From: Verrucomicrobiota bacterium
GTDB lineage: Bacteria; Chlamydiota; Chlamydiia; Chlamydiales; SM23-39
DNA: 64,000 nt
NCBI GenBank assembly: GCA_018239895.1
Contig: JAFEGL010000068.1
Coordinates: 1 to 64,000, forward strand
Reading direction: 5' to 3'
Each line of letters opens with the position of its first letter. Position 1 is the first letter of the stretch. Below are positions 7,481 to 16,326 of the stretch, piece by piece. Position numbers and translations under genes: made by a program. The notes under the pieces were generated by a model, which ran no database searches, had not been told where the DNA came from, and worked only from the letters and a program-made list of their open reading frames with translations.

Positions 7481-9727
7481 ATGCTTGAATTTTTCCGAAA
7501 GTACCAGCGGTTTTTCTTTCTCGTCGTCACAACTGTCATCATCTTGTCGTTCTCCTTCTTCGGAACCTTCACCACGTTTAACAATGAAGTAGAGGTAAAG
7601 GATCGGACCATTGGCAAAGGGTTGAACGGAACCGATTTGAAGCTCCTGGAGCTGCAGAGGCTGGCCCGATTCTTGTCGACCGATGCCTACGATGCCCCCA
7701 GCCAGGGAAATGCCCCGAACTTCATGAACGACGGCGTGATTCGGAAAGATTTTTTGTCATCGGGCTTGGCAGGACTTCTGGTGGAAGAATTTTTTGAGTC
7801 GCTGAAGGATGATTTTCAGACGAGGCTCGCCCAGGCGAAAAGGTATAAATTGTACTCCCACCCTGAAGCGCCGTTCATTGGAACCCAGGCTGTGTGGAGC
7901 CAATTCAATCCGAATATGATCGGGGAGTTTGAGGCTTTGAGGGGAATGGAGGGGGTGTCGGCTTCTGTGTTTACCCGCCTGGCTAATTTGTATATGCAGC
8001 AGAGCCAAATGCCGCCTGAGTTCTTGAGAAGAATTTTGATGTACCAGATGCAGCAATATTCTTGGGTCCGCCCCGATCCAGAGATCCAGTATGGGGACTT
8101 TGCTTTGTTTGGGTTCAATACGGTCCAAGATTGGTTTGGGAATCAGTTTGTCGATTTGGCCGCTCAGTATGTCTACAATGCCGCCTCTGAAGCAGAGAAA
8201 AAAGGATACAAGGTTAGCTTGGCCGAGGCGAAGGCCGATCTCGTTTTTAATTTCGAGCGGGCTATGGGTCAGCTGAAACAACATAAACAGCAGCCGATTG
8301 CGTTTGACCACCAATTGCGATTGATCGGGATGGATGAGAAAGGCGCCGTCGAAGCTTGGCAAAAGGTTTTGCTGTTTAGAAGATATTTCAACGGGATCGG
8401 AGATGCTGTGTTGATCGACTCGCTCCCTTACCGAGATCTTTCAGAGTATGCGCAAGAGAGCGCCGTTGTTCAAGTGTATGGATTGCCTGAGGTTCTGGTC
8501 TTGAGAACGGCCGACGATCTGTTCGGATTGCAGTTCTATTTGGATGCGGTCGCGGTCTCTGAGAAGGATGTCTTGGCTCTACCCACTTCGTATCGGTCCC
8601 TCGATGAAGTGGAGAAGAGAGTTCCAGAATTTGTCGAAACGGTGTTCAGGGCTCAAGTGAAGCAAGTCTCGAAAGGGGAACTGTCGCTGCGGGCGTCCGT
8701 TAGAGAAACTTTACAGTGGCAGCTTGACCACTGGGACTTGTTGACGAAACAGTTTAGCAAATTGTCAGGCTCGACTCGCGAAGAGCGATTCGCGGCTCTC
8801 GACCGGTTGGATCCGGCGATGAGGGCGCAGGTCGATTCGTGGTCGAGACTCAAGTTGGTCGATGGAAGACCCGACTGGATCGAAGAGGCTTTCTTTGCGG
8901 CCCCTGCGAAAGAACAGGTGATTTCTGTTTCTTCAAACCGGGTCAATTTGTCCTTCGTGGACGATGCGAAGGAATTCGGGAAGATGTTGAGTGGAGCGGC
9001 AGCAGGAGAGGAGGGGGCCAAGATGGCTCTGGCTCAATATGCGGGAGAACATTCGGCCCTTTATCGAATTACCGATGTAGAGAAAATTTCTGATAGACAA
9101 ATTCGGACTTTGGAAGCGGTCAAGAAAGAGGGGCTCTTGAGAGAGCTCGTCAATCGGCAGCTTGAGAAACACTATGTGAAAATTCGGGAAAAAAATCCGG
9201 CTCTTTATCAGACGGAAAAAGAGGAATGGAGACCTTTTGCCGAAGTAAAAGATAAAGTCGGTCTCGATTTCTATTCCGATTTGCGAAAAGCAATTGATAC
9301 AAAAGAAAAAACTGAAAAAAAACCCATCGAATTTTATGTGAGCCACCGCTTGGCCGAGCCGATGAGAAAAGCAGCTAGGACGATCCAAGAGACCCAAAAG
9401 GATCCTCAGCTCCTAGACCAGTTCAAATTGGTCCGCCAAGAGAAAAAACTCCATCGAACAGCACAGGAAAACTGGATGAATACCGAAGCCTTTATATTAG
9501 TACCTAATCAATGGTCGCCTGTCCATGTGCCACCCAATGGCCAGATCGTCTTCTTCTATCTGCAAGAGAAGATCAAACCTGCTGAGCCGATCCTCTCTCA
9601 AATGGAGGCCGGAAAAGAGATGATTTCAAGAGATACAAAGCGGGTTGTAGCCAAACGGCTGTTGAACCGGATCAGAAAAGAAAAGGCGGTCGTTCTGCCC
9701 ATGCAAAAGGAAGAAGATCATGTTTGA
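7481..9727 (+). CDS. PpiD/SurA-N-like membrane-anchored periplasmic protein
   Basis: 748 residues. A single N-terminal transmembrane anchor (about residues 10-30, FFFLVVTTVIILSFSFFGTF) follows a short positive cytoplasmic end, as in PpiD, and the long remainder would be periplasmic with alpha-helical, charged composition. I do not see a clear parvulin catalytic domain, so a chaperone role in outer-membrane or secreted protein folding is inference. GAGG lies six bases before ATG 7481. Its last 8 bp overlap the next gene, and gcvH follows, so the three probably form an operon. Confidence 0.7.
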   Translation: MLEFFRKYQRFFFLVVTTVIILSFSFFGTFTTFNNEVEVKDRTIGKGLNGTDLKLLELQRLARFLSTDAYDAPSQGNAPNFMNDGVIRKDFLSSGLAGLLVEEFFESLKDDFQTRLAQAKRYKLYSHPEAPFIGTQAVWSQFNPNMIGEFEALRGMEGVSASVFTRLANLYMQQSQMPPEFLRRILMYQMQQYSWVRPDPEIQYGDFALFGFNTVQDWFGNQFVDLAAQYVYNAASEAEKKGYKVSLAEAKADLVFNFERAMGQLKQHKQQPIAFDHQLRLIGMDEKGAVEAWQKVLLFRRYFNGIGDAVLIDSLPYRDLSEYAQESAVVQVYGLPEVLVLRTADDLFGLQFYLDAVAVSEKDVLALPTSYRSLDEVEKRVPEFVETVFRAQVKQVSKGELSLRASVRETLQWQLDHWDLLTKQFSKLSGSTREERFAALDRLDPAMRAQVDSWSRLKLVDGRPDWIEEAFFAAPAKEQVISVSSNRVNLSFVDDAKEFGKMLSGAAAGEEGAKMALAQYAGEHSALYRITDVEKISDRQIRTLEAVKKEGLLRELVNRQLEKHYVKIREKNPALYQTEKEEWRPFAEVKDKVGLDFYSDLRKAIDTKEKTEKKPIEFYVSHRLAEPMRKAARTIQETQKDPQLLDQFKLVRQEKKLHRTAQENWMNTEAFILVPNQWSPVHVPPNGQIVFFYLQEKIKPAEPILSQMEAGKEMISRDTKRVVAKRLLNRIRKEKAVVLPMQKEEDHV

Positions 9728-10349
9728 AGACCTGCCAGCTTTGATGCCGATCCAATTTTTTGGACTCGCATGCGATTGCAACTTTTTGAAAGGCGTCTTG
9801 AAAGACGACCGAGATTTTGCTCTGCCGTCGACGGCAGATTGCCTCGATGAAGAGTCGTTCGCCGACTTTTACTGCAGTTGGAACGAAGAGAAGATCTCCA
9901 TTCTCGCCGAGGTCCATGTTCCATTTCAGAAGATCGGAGAATCCGACTTCCGAAAAGGGGATAGCTTGGAAATATTCATCGACACGAGAGATTTGAAGAG
10001 CAAAGCGGTCATCACCCGATTTTGCCACCATTTCGTCTTTTTCCCCGTAGAACATCAGGGGCATTACGGCCGGGAAATTTCTAGATTCCGCAATGAAGAT
10101 ACGCACAGACTCTGCTCTCCCGAAGATCTCGAAGTGAAAGCCGATTTGAAGTCGAATAGCTATACTCTGTCGATCGAAATCCCTGCCCACTGCCTCCTCG
10201 GCTACGATCCTGAAGCCTTCCCAAAGATCGGCTTCAGCTACCAGCTGAACCGAGCGGATGGGCCGCCCCAACATTTTGCCGTCTCGTCGCACGAATATGC
10301 GATCGAGCAGCATCCGGCTCTTTGGGCTACCCTAAAACTCCAAAGTTAA
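9720..10349 (+). CDS. CBM9-like beta-sandwich domain protein
   Basis: 209 residues. The pattern of strands with FYCSWNEEKISILAEVHVPF, DSLEIFIDTRD and a C-terminal SIEIPAHCLLGYDP...GFSYQLNR resembles carbohydrate-binding module family 9 domains, which bind sugars through a beta-sandwich. There is no signal peptide, so a cytosolic location is suggested. The start overlaps the end of the preceding gene, indicating translational coupling, and gcvH begins 8 bp after its stop. As I recall, C. trachomatis also keeps a hypothetical gene next to gcsH (CT283/CT282). The family assignment is by pattern only. Confidence 0.6.
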   Translation: MFEDLPALMPIQFFGLACDCNFLKGVLKDDRDFALPSTADCLDEESFADFYCSWNEEKISILAEVHVPFQKIGESDFRKGDSLEIFIDTRDLKSKAVITRFCHHFVFFPVEHQGHYGREISRFRNEDTHRLCSPEDLEVKADLKSNSYTLSIEIPAHCLLGYDPEAFPKIGFSYQLNRADGPPQHFAVSSHEYAIEQHPALWATLKLQS

Positions 10350-10356
10350 GAGGACT

Positions 10357-10716
10357 ATGCATTTTTCCACATCGCACGAATGGGTCTCGATTTCTGGTAA
10401 AATAGGCACGGTTGGGATCACCGACCATGCCCAGAAAGAGCTGGGGGCCATCGTCTATGTGGAGCTGCCCAAAGTGGGGGACACGGTTCTGGCTGGGGAG
10501 GAGGTGTCGGTCCTCGAATCGACCAAGGCCGCCGCCGACATCTATTCCCCCGTCTCGGGCCGGGTCACTGCCATCAACGAGGAGGTCAAAACGACCCCCT
10601 CCCTCCTCAACCAGCACCCAGAATCGTCCGCCTGGCTCTATAAGATCGAACTTTCTAAGCCCAAAGAGGTCGACCGCCTCATGTCTCGCGATCAATATTT
10701 AGCTACAATTTCTTAA
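10357..10716 (+). CDS. gcvH: Glycine cleavage system H protein
   Basis: 119 residues; a lipoyl-domain shuttle protein. The lipoylation motif LESTKAAADIYSP places the modified lysine at K57, and the N-terminal HEWVSISGKIGTVGITDHAQKELG is typical. No gcvT or gcvP is in the window; chlamydiae are known to keep H proteins without a full glycine cleavage system, and the nearby lplA product is a likely modifier. It is the last gene of the probable operon with the PpiD-like and CBM9-like genes. Confidence 0.95.
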   Translation: MHFSTSHEWVSISGKIGTVGITDHAQKELGAIVYVELPKVGDTVLAGEEVSVLESTKAAADIYSPVSGRVTAINEEVKTTPSLLNQHPESSAWLYKIELSKPKEVDRLMSRDQYLATIS

Positions 10717-10821
10717 GTATTTTATTATTAATGTGATATAAAACATTATAATAAACATTTAATTATATTGTTTTATACCTTATAATATTACCTTGTAATT
10801 AACTTAAAACAAGGTATTAAA
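10717..10821. promoter_or_regulatory. AT-rich intergenic region with promoter-like sequence
   Basis: This 105-bp gap is extremely AT-rich and contains several TATAAT-like hexamers (for example near 10778-10785). It sharply marks the boundary between gcvH and the following orphan gene and probably carries that gene's promoter. The exact -35 cannot be assigned. Confidence 0.45.
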
Positions 10822-11244
10822 ATGGGTGTGTTATCATTAGTTTCACTAGGGCAATCAGATCTACATCTAGGTATGTCCGCTGGCCAAAAAAAACAAATTT
10901 ACGGCGCGGTAAACGAGGCTCTTCAAGAATTAGAAAAACCTGGAGCTTGGCAATTTTGGGGGAATGGAGAAACATTCAGAAGCCAATTTTTCGCATTCAA
11001 AGAAGAACTTCCTCGCGACAGAGATGATGCGATTAGCCAAAAAACAACAGCTACATTTGCCAACGTCTTAAATCATATCAAACCAGATCTAACAAAGGGT
11101 CTTAACTTTGGGCAGATTGACTTCCAAGGAGCCCCAAATGGACTGAGCGTTACATTTAGAGCCGGCGATGAAGACTTCGTCAAGGTTTTACACATTATAT
11201 CTGGAAGAGTCCAACAGCAAGTCCAACAACATTTAGCTGACTAA
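10822..11244 (+). CDS. Hypothetical protein
   Basis: 140 residues, no recognised domain, no signal peptide or membrane span. It is predicted soluble and mixed alpha/beta, ending in an amphipathic Gln-rich helix (IISGRVQQQVQQHLAD). ATG 10822 is preceded by AAGGTATTAAA, a plausible ribosome-binding site. It has its own AT-rich upstream region and a terminator right after, so it is a monocistronic unit. Such isolated small chlamydial genes are often secreted effectors, but nothing here proves that. Confidence 0.65.
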   Translation: MGVLSLVSLGQSDLHLGMSAGQKKQIYGAVNEALQELEKPGAWQFWGNGETFRSQFFAFKEELPRDRDDAISQKTTATFANVLNHIKPDLTKGLNFGQIDFQGAPNGLSVTFRAGDEDFVKVLHIISGRVQQQVQQHLAD

Positions 11245-11254
11245 TTCACATTGA

Positions 11255-11283
11255 GCCATTGTAACTTTGCAATGGCCTTTTAT
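11255..11283 (+). terminator. Rho-independent terminator
   Basis: A stem of GCCATTG (11255-11261) and CAATGGC (11270-11276) is followed by CTTTTAT, 10 bp after the stop of the 140-residue gene. Confidence 0.7.
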
Positions 11284-11285
11284 AT

Positions 11286-11351
11286 CCTGTGATTTCTCAT
11301 GAAGAGGTACAGGATATGCATGATCGGCGTTGCCGGCATGATAGACAGGAT
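11286..11351. repeat. Intergenic repeat family B, copy 1
   Basis: A block containing TCTCATGAAGAGGTACAGGA, then TATGCATGATCGGC and TGCCGGCATG, recurs with few changes at 43083-43161. Internal inverted parts (ATCCTGT ... ACAGGAT) make it palindromic. Non-coding. Confidence 0.75.
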
Positions 11352-11470
11352 AGTAATTCTCCTATTTTTTATCGTTGATCTTGGCTTCGCGAATTTACTG
11401 CCATTAGCAAGAAACGAGCAAATTTCACTCATCAGAGTTCAAATTATTTTCTAGGGCGTGTAGCATAGAG

Positions 11471-14400
11471 GTGACCATAGGTTTCCTTGTGCTTCGGATT
11501 TTTCATCGTTGGATTTTTTGTCTTCTCCTACTCGGCGCTATCGTCGCTTTTGGAAAAAGCGGTGTGGGCGGATTGGTGAAGTTCGCTATCCAGGTGCAAT
11601 ATGGGAGCCGCTTGGCGTATCGGGAGATGGATTGGGAAGGCGGCCGCCTCATTTTCACCGATCCTGTTTTGTTCGATGTGTTGGGGAAAGAGAAGGGGTA
11701 TCATCTTCGGGCGCAGCGGATCGAAGTCGCTTTCTCCTTCGATCATTTTCCAAGCTCGCTGGGCATTTTCATCGAGGTAGCAAGTCCCCACATTACTCTA
11801 TTTGGGCCGCCGAGAGAAATTCGGTTGGGCGCTTCCGATTGGATCGACCTCCGGCTCAAGATGGAGGAGGGTTTTCTCGAATGGCCCGACATGAAACTCC
11901 ACGCTAGAGTAAGGGCAGAAAAAACTTCGCCCCGACAGATCGGTAGGGTAGTTTTGGTATCGGAATCTTCCCAGGTCGAAATGGAGGCGCTCAGAGATGC
12001 AAAGGGATTGAGATTGGAGGCGGCGCTGACCCATTTTGACGCGCGGCTGATTCAGCCTTGGATTGAGTGGGCCGGGTGGGATATTTGCCTGGAGAAAGGG
12101 GCCTTGGATGGGTGGGTTCATCTTGAATCGGCAAAAGGAGAATGGCAGAAAGGTTCCGCGCATGGGGAAGTGAAAGAGTTGGCGGCGGTGGGCTCTTGGG
12201 GTCATGCTGGAGTCGAGAGCGCTTCGTTTGATTGGGATGGCTCTTTTGATTTTGTCTCCAATCCTCTGATGGGATCGGTGAAAGTGCCCGGCGGAAGAAT
12301 CCGCCTAGAGGCCTCAAAAGGGTTGGTGAGGGGAGAAAAAGGGGGAGTCGAAGAGATTTCAGGCTCGTTTACCTATACTTCCGAATTAGGCGTCCGTTGG
12401 GAAGGGGCAGGGACCGGTATTTTGGGGCAAGAGAGGTTTCCGATTTCGTGTCAGGGACGGGGATTTTGGCCGCTCCATTCGGCCCCTTGGCTCGAGGCGG
12501 AGCTCGAATTTCCTCAAGGGGGTTTTTCTCTAAAAGGGCAAACAAAAGAGGGAGTGAGTCTTTGGACAGCCGAGATCGACCGGTTGCAGCCCCCCTATTC
12601 CCACCTTCTTCAAATATTGGCTTCCGTTCAGGCACCCATTTTACGTGAGATAGAATGGAAAAGCGGCTCGATTTCTTGCAAAGTCGAAGGGGCATTTTCT
12701 GAAGAGAAGATGGAGCGGTGGAAGATCGAGTCGTTCGAGATGAACCAGATCGTCGTTTGCCGGCGAGGCGATGAAGATACTCATCTCGGGTTCGGGACGT
12801 TCGCTGCCCATATCGGCTCGGAAGGGTGGAAGGGGGGCTTTTCTCTCGAGGGAGGACACGCCAGAATTGGACCGTTGGGACGCGAGATTAGGGCCTGGGA
12901 TTGGAACGCTTCGGGATCGTTAGCCGATGGGCAAGTGGCCGCCTCTCGTTGGAGGGGGTTGCTGAACGAGATGAGTTTTGAAGGGGCTTTTTCTGGAGGA
13001 GCCGAGTGGCAGTCTGAGGGGAGTTGTCAGAATTTCCATTTTGATTTGAAGGGGAGCTGGAAAGAGGGGATGGTCATTCTTGACCTATCTCAAGTGGTGG
13101 GAGATGGTTTTTTCTGGTCTGGTTCGGGATATGTCGATTTAACGAGCTGGGAAAGAATCCCTTTTTCTTTAACGACGCAGAGAATCTCCTGCGATCTCTC
13201 TTTGATTTCGGAACAAAAAGGGACTTTAGCTAGCGAACACTTTTTTTGCAGAGGGAATCTTCTCGAGTCATTTACTTCATGGGAGTGGGAATTGGCAGCA
13301 ACGTTAGCCGATGGGAGCTGCACCTTGCCGAATGGGTTCCGTTTAGAACAGGGAAAGGGGAAATTCATCGCCACGCCGCGAGATTGGACGATCGAAGAGG
13401 GGAGCGCCGAACTTGTAGGAAAGGGGAGAAAACTCCACCTGGCAGCTACCCGCTTATCGAAGGAAGGGGACGATGTCTCGTTCGATTTGAGAATTCAAAG
13501 AGGTTTTTGGGATTTGGCCCGATTTGTCGGGATGGAGAAAGGGGGAGTGATCTCTTTCGATCCAAAGACCGAACTGCTCGGCCATCCACTTTCGATCCAA
13601 GAATGTTCCTACGGAAATGAGGGGCTCAAAAAGTTCCGGTGCCAGTCGCAACTCTCGTGGAATTCGATTTTGAGTTTGCTTCCAGCGCTTGAAGATGGGG
13701 GGCTCGCCTTTTCCTGGCTTGCGAAAGCGCCTCTTTCTGGATCGGCCGATGTCCGCTTCTCTTTTGCAGAAGGGGAGATGGCGGCCAGCTTGGAGGGGAT
13801 CGATCTATTATGGAAAGGGAAACAGCTCCCTTTTCAATTTTCGGCAAAAAGGGACGATCATCAATGGATTGTCGAGCAAGCTCGTTTTGGCGACGCATCG
13901 CTCTCCTGCCGCATTCTGAATGAAAACGAGTGGTGGTGGGTCAAGAGCGGCAAAGGAACTTGGTTGAATGGGAGCACCGGCCTTTTTGAAGGGAAATGGG
14001 ACTCGAATGGGAAGGGGCAGATCTCGTTTGCCGGTTTGCAAGTCGATGCAGCCCCCTTCTTCTCTCTTTTTGAGATCCCAGAGATAAATGGAGCGATCAA
14101 GGGGCAAGGTTGGCTCGCATTTGATGCCTCTAAGAGGGAATACGAGACCGATCTAGATCTCTCTAGCGTAGCTCTTTCGACGGGCCCATTCCATTTCGAA
14201 AGCCGCGGCCCTGTCCACGTCTTCTTTTCACCAGAAAAAGGATTGACTTTGCAAGGGGTCGATTTCCATGCAGAGAAAGAGGGATTTTCTCCTGTGGACG
14301 GGAAAATCGGCTGGGTTCAATTCGATCTCGACCATTCGACCTGGACGATGAACCATGCTCACATCCATCTCCCGGGAGCTTTGGCCGCCTCGTTCTGGAG

Positions 14401-15679
14401 CGCCCTAGATTCCGATCACGACATCGATTTCACCGCCGATCTCCAAATTGCCTCCGATTTGTCGATTTTCTCTTGCCAGATGAAAGAGGGGTTCATCCCT
14501 TTCGGCGGCTCTTTGCGCCATTTACAGGATCTCAAGTTGGATTGGAATCAAAACCGGATCGCATCGGAATTTTGCTATTTCCATCAGAGCCGCTGCATCA
14601 GATCGAATCTCCATATTGAGCGGGGCTCTTCCCTCAAGGGGAGATTGACTTTAGAAGATTTGGAGCGCCCCTTGAGCGAAGGGGAGAGACCCCTGTCGAT
14701 CGATTGGGAATATGAACATTCAACCGGCACTGCAATCCACTCGATCGAGGGGACTTTCGGCGGCGTCGAAGCCTCTTTCCATGCCGAGTCGATCGGGGAT
14801 GAATCGAAACTGATCGGCAGCGGCAAAATCCACTTTGGCCTCCTATCGGAATTGCTCCCTTCAAGCGTCGCCGAGGTGTTCACTGAATTAGAGATGGGGA
14901 AAGGGTATGAACTAAAAGGGAAACTTTCGATCGATTGCAAAGATCTTTCCCAGATCTTTTTCCGCGGAATTTTGAGCGGCAAGCAGCTTGAACTTTTCGG
15001 CTACCAATTCAGAACTCTTTTGGCACAGGCCGATTTGGGGCCAGATAAGATGAGGATTTTCGATCTCAAAATCAGCGACACCGCCGGGATGCTCAAGATT
15101 GACGAGATGTCAATGGGGGGACAAGGGGGCGAGCCTTGGACTATCTCGATTCCGCTGATCTCGATCCTCGATCTCAGGCCGAGCCTCTTGCAAAAGCCAG
15201 GAGAGCCCCCCGGTGAGATCAGTCCCCTCGTTGTCCGGGACATGAAAATCCGCGATTTCCAAGGAATCCTGGAAGACGGCAATACTTACACCGGATACGG
15301 CGAGCTCTATTTCATCAACTCGTATAAAAGAGAGCATACCGTATTCGATCTCCCGTCCGACGTTCTAGGCAGAATCATTGGCCTCGACATGGAGCTCCTC
15401 ATCCCCGTGACGGGAACTCTCCGCTACGTCCTCAAGAACGGAGCTTTTCGGATCACCGAACTTGAAGAGGCTTATAGCGAAGGGCAGCGCTCCGAATTTT
15501 TCCTCATCCACACTGACGAATCACCGACTGTCGATCTCGACGGGAACATCAAAATCCACGTCAAGATGAAGCAGTTTGTCCTTTTCAAACTGACCGAGGC
15601 GTTTGTGATCACAATCGACGGCAAGTTGAACGATCCCCACTACCACATGCAAAAGAAGAAGCGCTTCTTAGGCCTTTAA
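11471..15679 (+). CDS. AsmA/TamB-like large envelope protein
   Basis: 1402 residues with one N-terminal membrane anchor (about residues 8-30) and then a very long series of beta-strand-rich segments with no globular catalytic motifs. The C-terminal part (DIDLDGNIKI-like strands ending in KLTEAFVITIDGKLNDPHY) matches the pattern of AsmA/DUF3971/TamB proteins, which bridge inner and outer membranes and move lipids. Function here is inferred from that architecture. The GTG at 11471 has no good Shine-Dalgarno; a GTG at 11489 (VLRIFHRWIF) is a plausible shorter start. comF begins 3 bp after its stop, so the two are cotranscribed. Confidence 0.7.
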   Translation: MTIGFLVLRIFHRWIFCLLLLGAIVAFGKSGVGGLVKFAIQVQYGSRLAYREMDWEGGRLIFTDPVLFDVLGKEKGYHLRAQRIEVAFSFDHFPSSLGIFIEVASPHITLFGPPREIRLGASDWIDLRLKMEEGFLEWPDMKLHARVRAEKTSPRQIGRVVLVSESSQVEMEALRDAKGLRLEAALTHFDARLIQPWIEWAGWDICLEKGALDGWVHLESAKGEWQKGSAHGEVKELAAVGSWGHAGVESASFDWDGSFDFVSNPLMGSVKVPGGRIRLEASKGLVRGEKGGVEEISGSFTYTSELGVRWEGAGTGILGQERFPISCQGRGFWPLHSAPWLEAELEFPQGGFSLKGQTKEGVSLWTAEIDRLQPPYSHLLQILASVQAPILREIEWKSGSISCKVEGAFSEEKMERWKIESFEMNQIVVCRRGDEDTHLGFGTFAAHIGSEGWKGGFSLEGGHARIGPLGREIRAWDWNASGSLADGQVAASRWRGLLNEMSFEGAFSGGAEWQSEGSCQNFHFDLKGSWKEGMVILDLSQVVGDGFFWSGSGYVDLTSWERIPFSLTTQRISCDLSLISEQKGTLASEHFFCRGNLLESFTSWEWELAATLADGSCTLPNGFRLEQGKGKFIATPRDWTIEEGSAELVGKGRKLHLAATRLSKEGDDVSFDLRIQRGFWDLARFVGMEKGGVISFDPKTELLGHPLSIQECSYGNEGLKKFRCQSQLSWNSILSLLPALEDGGLAFSWLAKAPLSGSADVRFSFAEGEMAASLEGIDLLWKGKQLPFQFSAKRDDHQWIVEQARFGDASLSCRILNENEWWWVKSGKGTWLNGSTGLFEGKWDSNGKGQISFAGLQVDAAPFFSLFEIPEINGAIKGQGWLAFDASKREYETDLDLSSVALSTGPFHFESRGPVHVFFSPEKGLTLQGVDFHAEKEGFSPVDGKIGWVQFDLDHSTWTMNHAHIHLPGALAASFWSALDSDHDIDFTADLQIASDLSIFSCQMKEGFIPFGGSLRHLQDLKLDWNQNRIASEFCYFHQSRCIRSNLHIERGSSLKGRLTLEDLERPLSEGERPLSIDWEYEHSTGTAIHSIEGTFGGVEASFHAESIGDESKLIGSGKIHFGLLSELLPSSVAEVFTELEMGKGYELKGKLSIDCKDLSQIFFRGILSGKQLELFGYQFRTLLAQADLGPDKMRIFDLKISDTAGMLKIDEMSMGGQGGEPWTISIPLISILDLRPSLLQKPGEPPGEISPLVVRDMKIRDFQGILEDGNTYTGYGELYFINSYKREHTVFDLPSDVLGRIIGLDMELLIPVTGTLRYVLKNGAFRITELEEAYSEGQRSEFFLIHTDESPTVDLDGNIKIHVKMKQFVLFKLTEAFVITIDGKLNDPHYHMQKKKRFLGL

Positions 15680-15681
15680 CC

Positions 15682-16263
15682 ATGTTTGGATCTCTCGTAG
15701 ATCTCATTTACCCTCCGATTTGTCCTTCGTGCAGCGAGGGGAGAGCCGAAAAACTTTTCTGTGCCTCTTGCTGGGAGCTTCTCTCTTTGCCTGATCCGGC
15801 GGAGAGGTGCCGCCACTGTTTCGAGCGGTTGGAAAAAGAGATCTGCTCCAAGTGCAGCTTGGATCCAGAGCGTTGCTTTCCCCGGGCTCGGCTGTTCGAT
15901 CCCTCTTTGCCCGCATCGATTTTGAGGAGCAAAAGAGGGGAGATGACTCAGGCGATTGCGGGCCTGGCGCTCCTCCTTTGGCACCGGCTCGGTTGGGAGC
16001 TGCCCGACTACATCGTTCCAATTCCCGGAGATACGAAAATCGCCAAGGATTTTGCAAGGCTTATGCAAAGGCCTCTTCTGCCGTTGCTCAAAAGGATACA
16101 TCAGGGATTTTTACAGCCCGATCTGATTGTGGCAAAAGACATTCAAGAAGGGTTGAATTTGCTTTTGTTCGATGTAGATAGTCCCGCAGAATGGTTGAAG
16201 CTCGCTGATGGGAAAATGGCTGAATGTTTCCCACGCAAAGCGGCCCTTCTATCCATATTTTGA
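15682..16263 (+). CDS. ComF-like protein with degenerate phosphoribosyltransferase motif
   Basis: 193 residues. The N-terminus has the paired CxxC zinc-finger pattern of ComF proteins (CPSC, CASC, CRHC, CSKC within residues 13-60), then a phosphoribosyltransferase-like core (YIVPIPGD). The PRPP loop, normally VDDVxTTGAT, reads LLFDVDSPAEWL here, with the TTG core missing, so phosphoribosyltransferase activity is unlikely. ComF proteins act in DNA uptake; this one may be a structural or regulatory remnant. It is joined to the AsmA/TamB-like gene. Confidence 0.75.
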   Translation: MFGSLVDLIYPPICPSCSEGRAEKLFCASCWELLSLPDPAERCRHCFERLEKEICSKCSLDPERCFPRARLFDPSLPASILRSKRGEMTQAIAGLALLLWHRLGWELPDYIVPIPGDTKIAKDFARLMQRPLLPLLKRIHQGFLQPDLIVAKDIQEGLNLLLFDVDSPAEWLKLADGKMAECFPRKAALLSIF

Positions 16264-16326
16264 CTAGATGACGCCAATTGTGTTTTCTAAAGAATTGTGA
16301 TATACGTTTCCCTTCGCGAGGGAACT

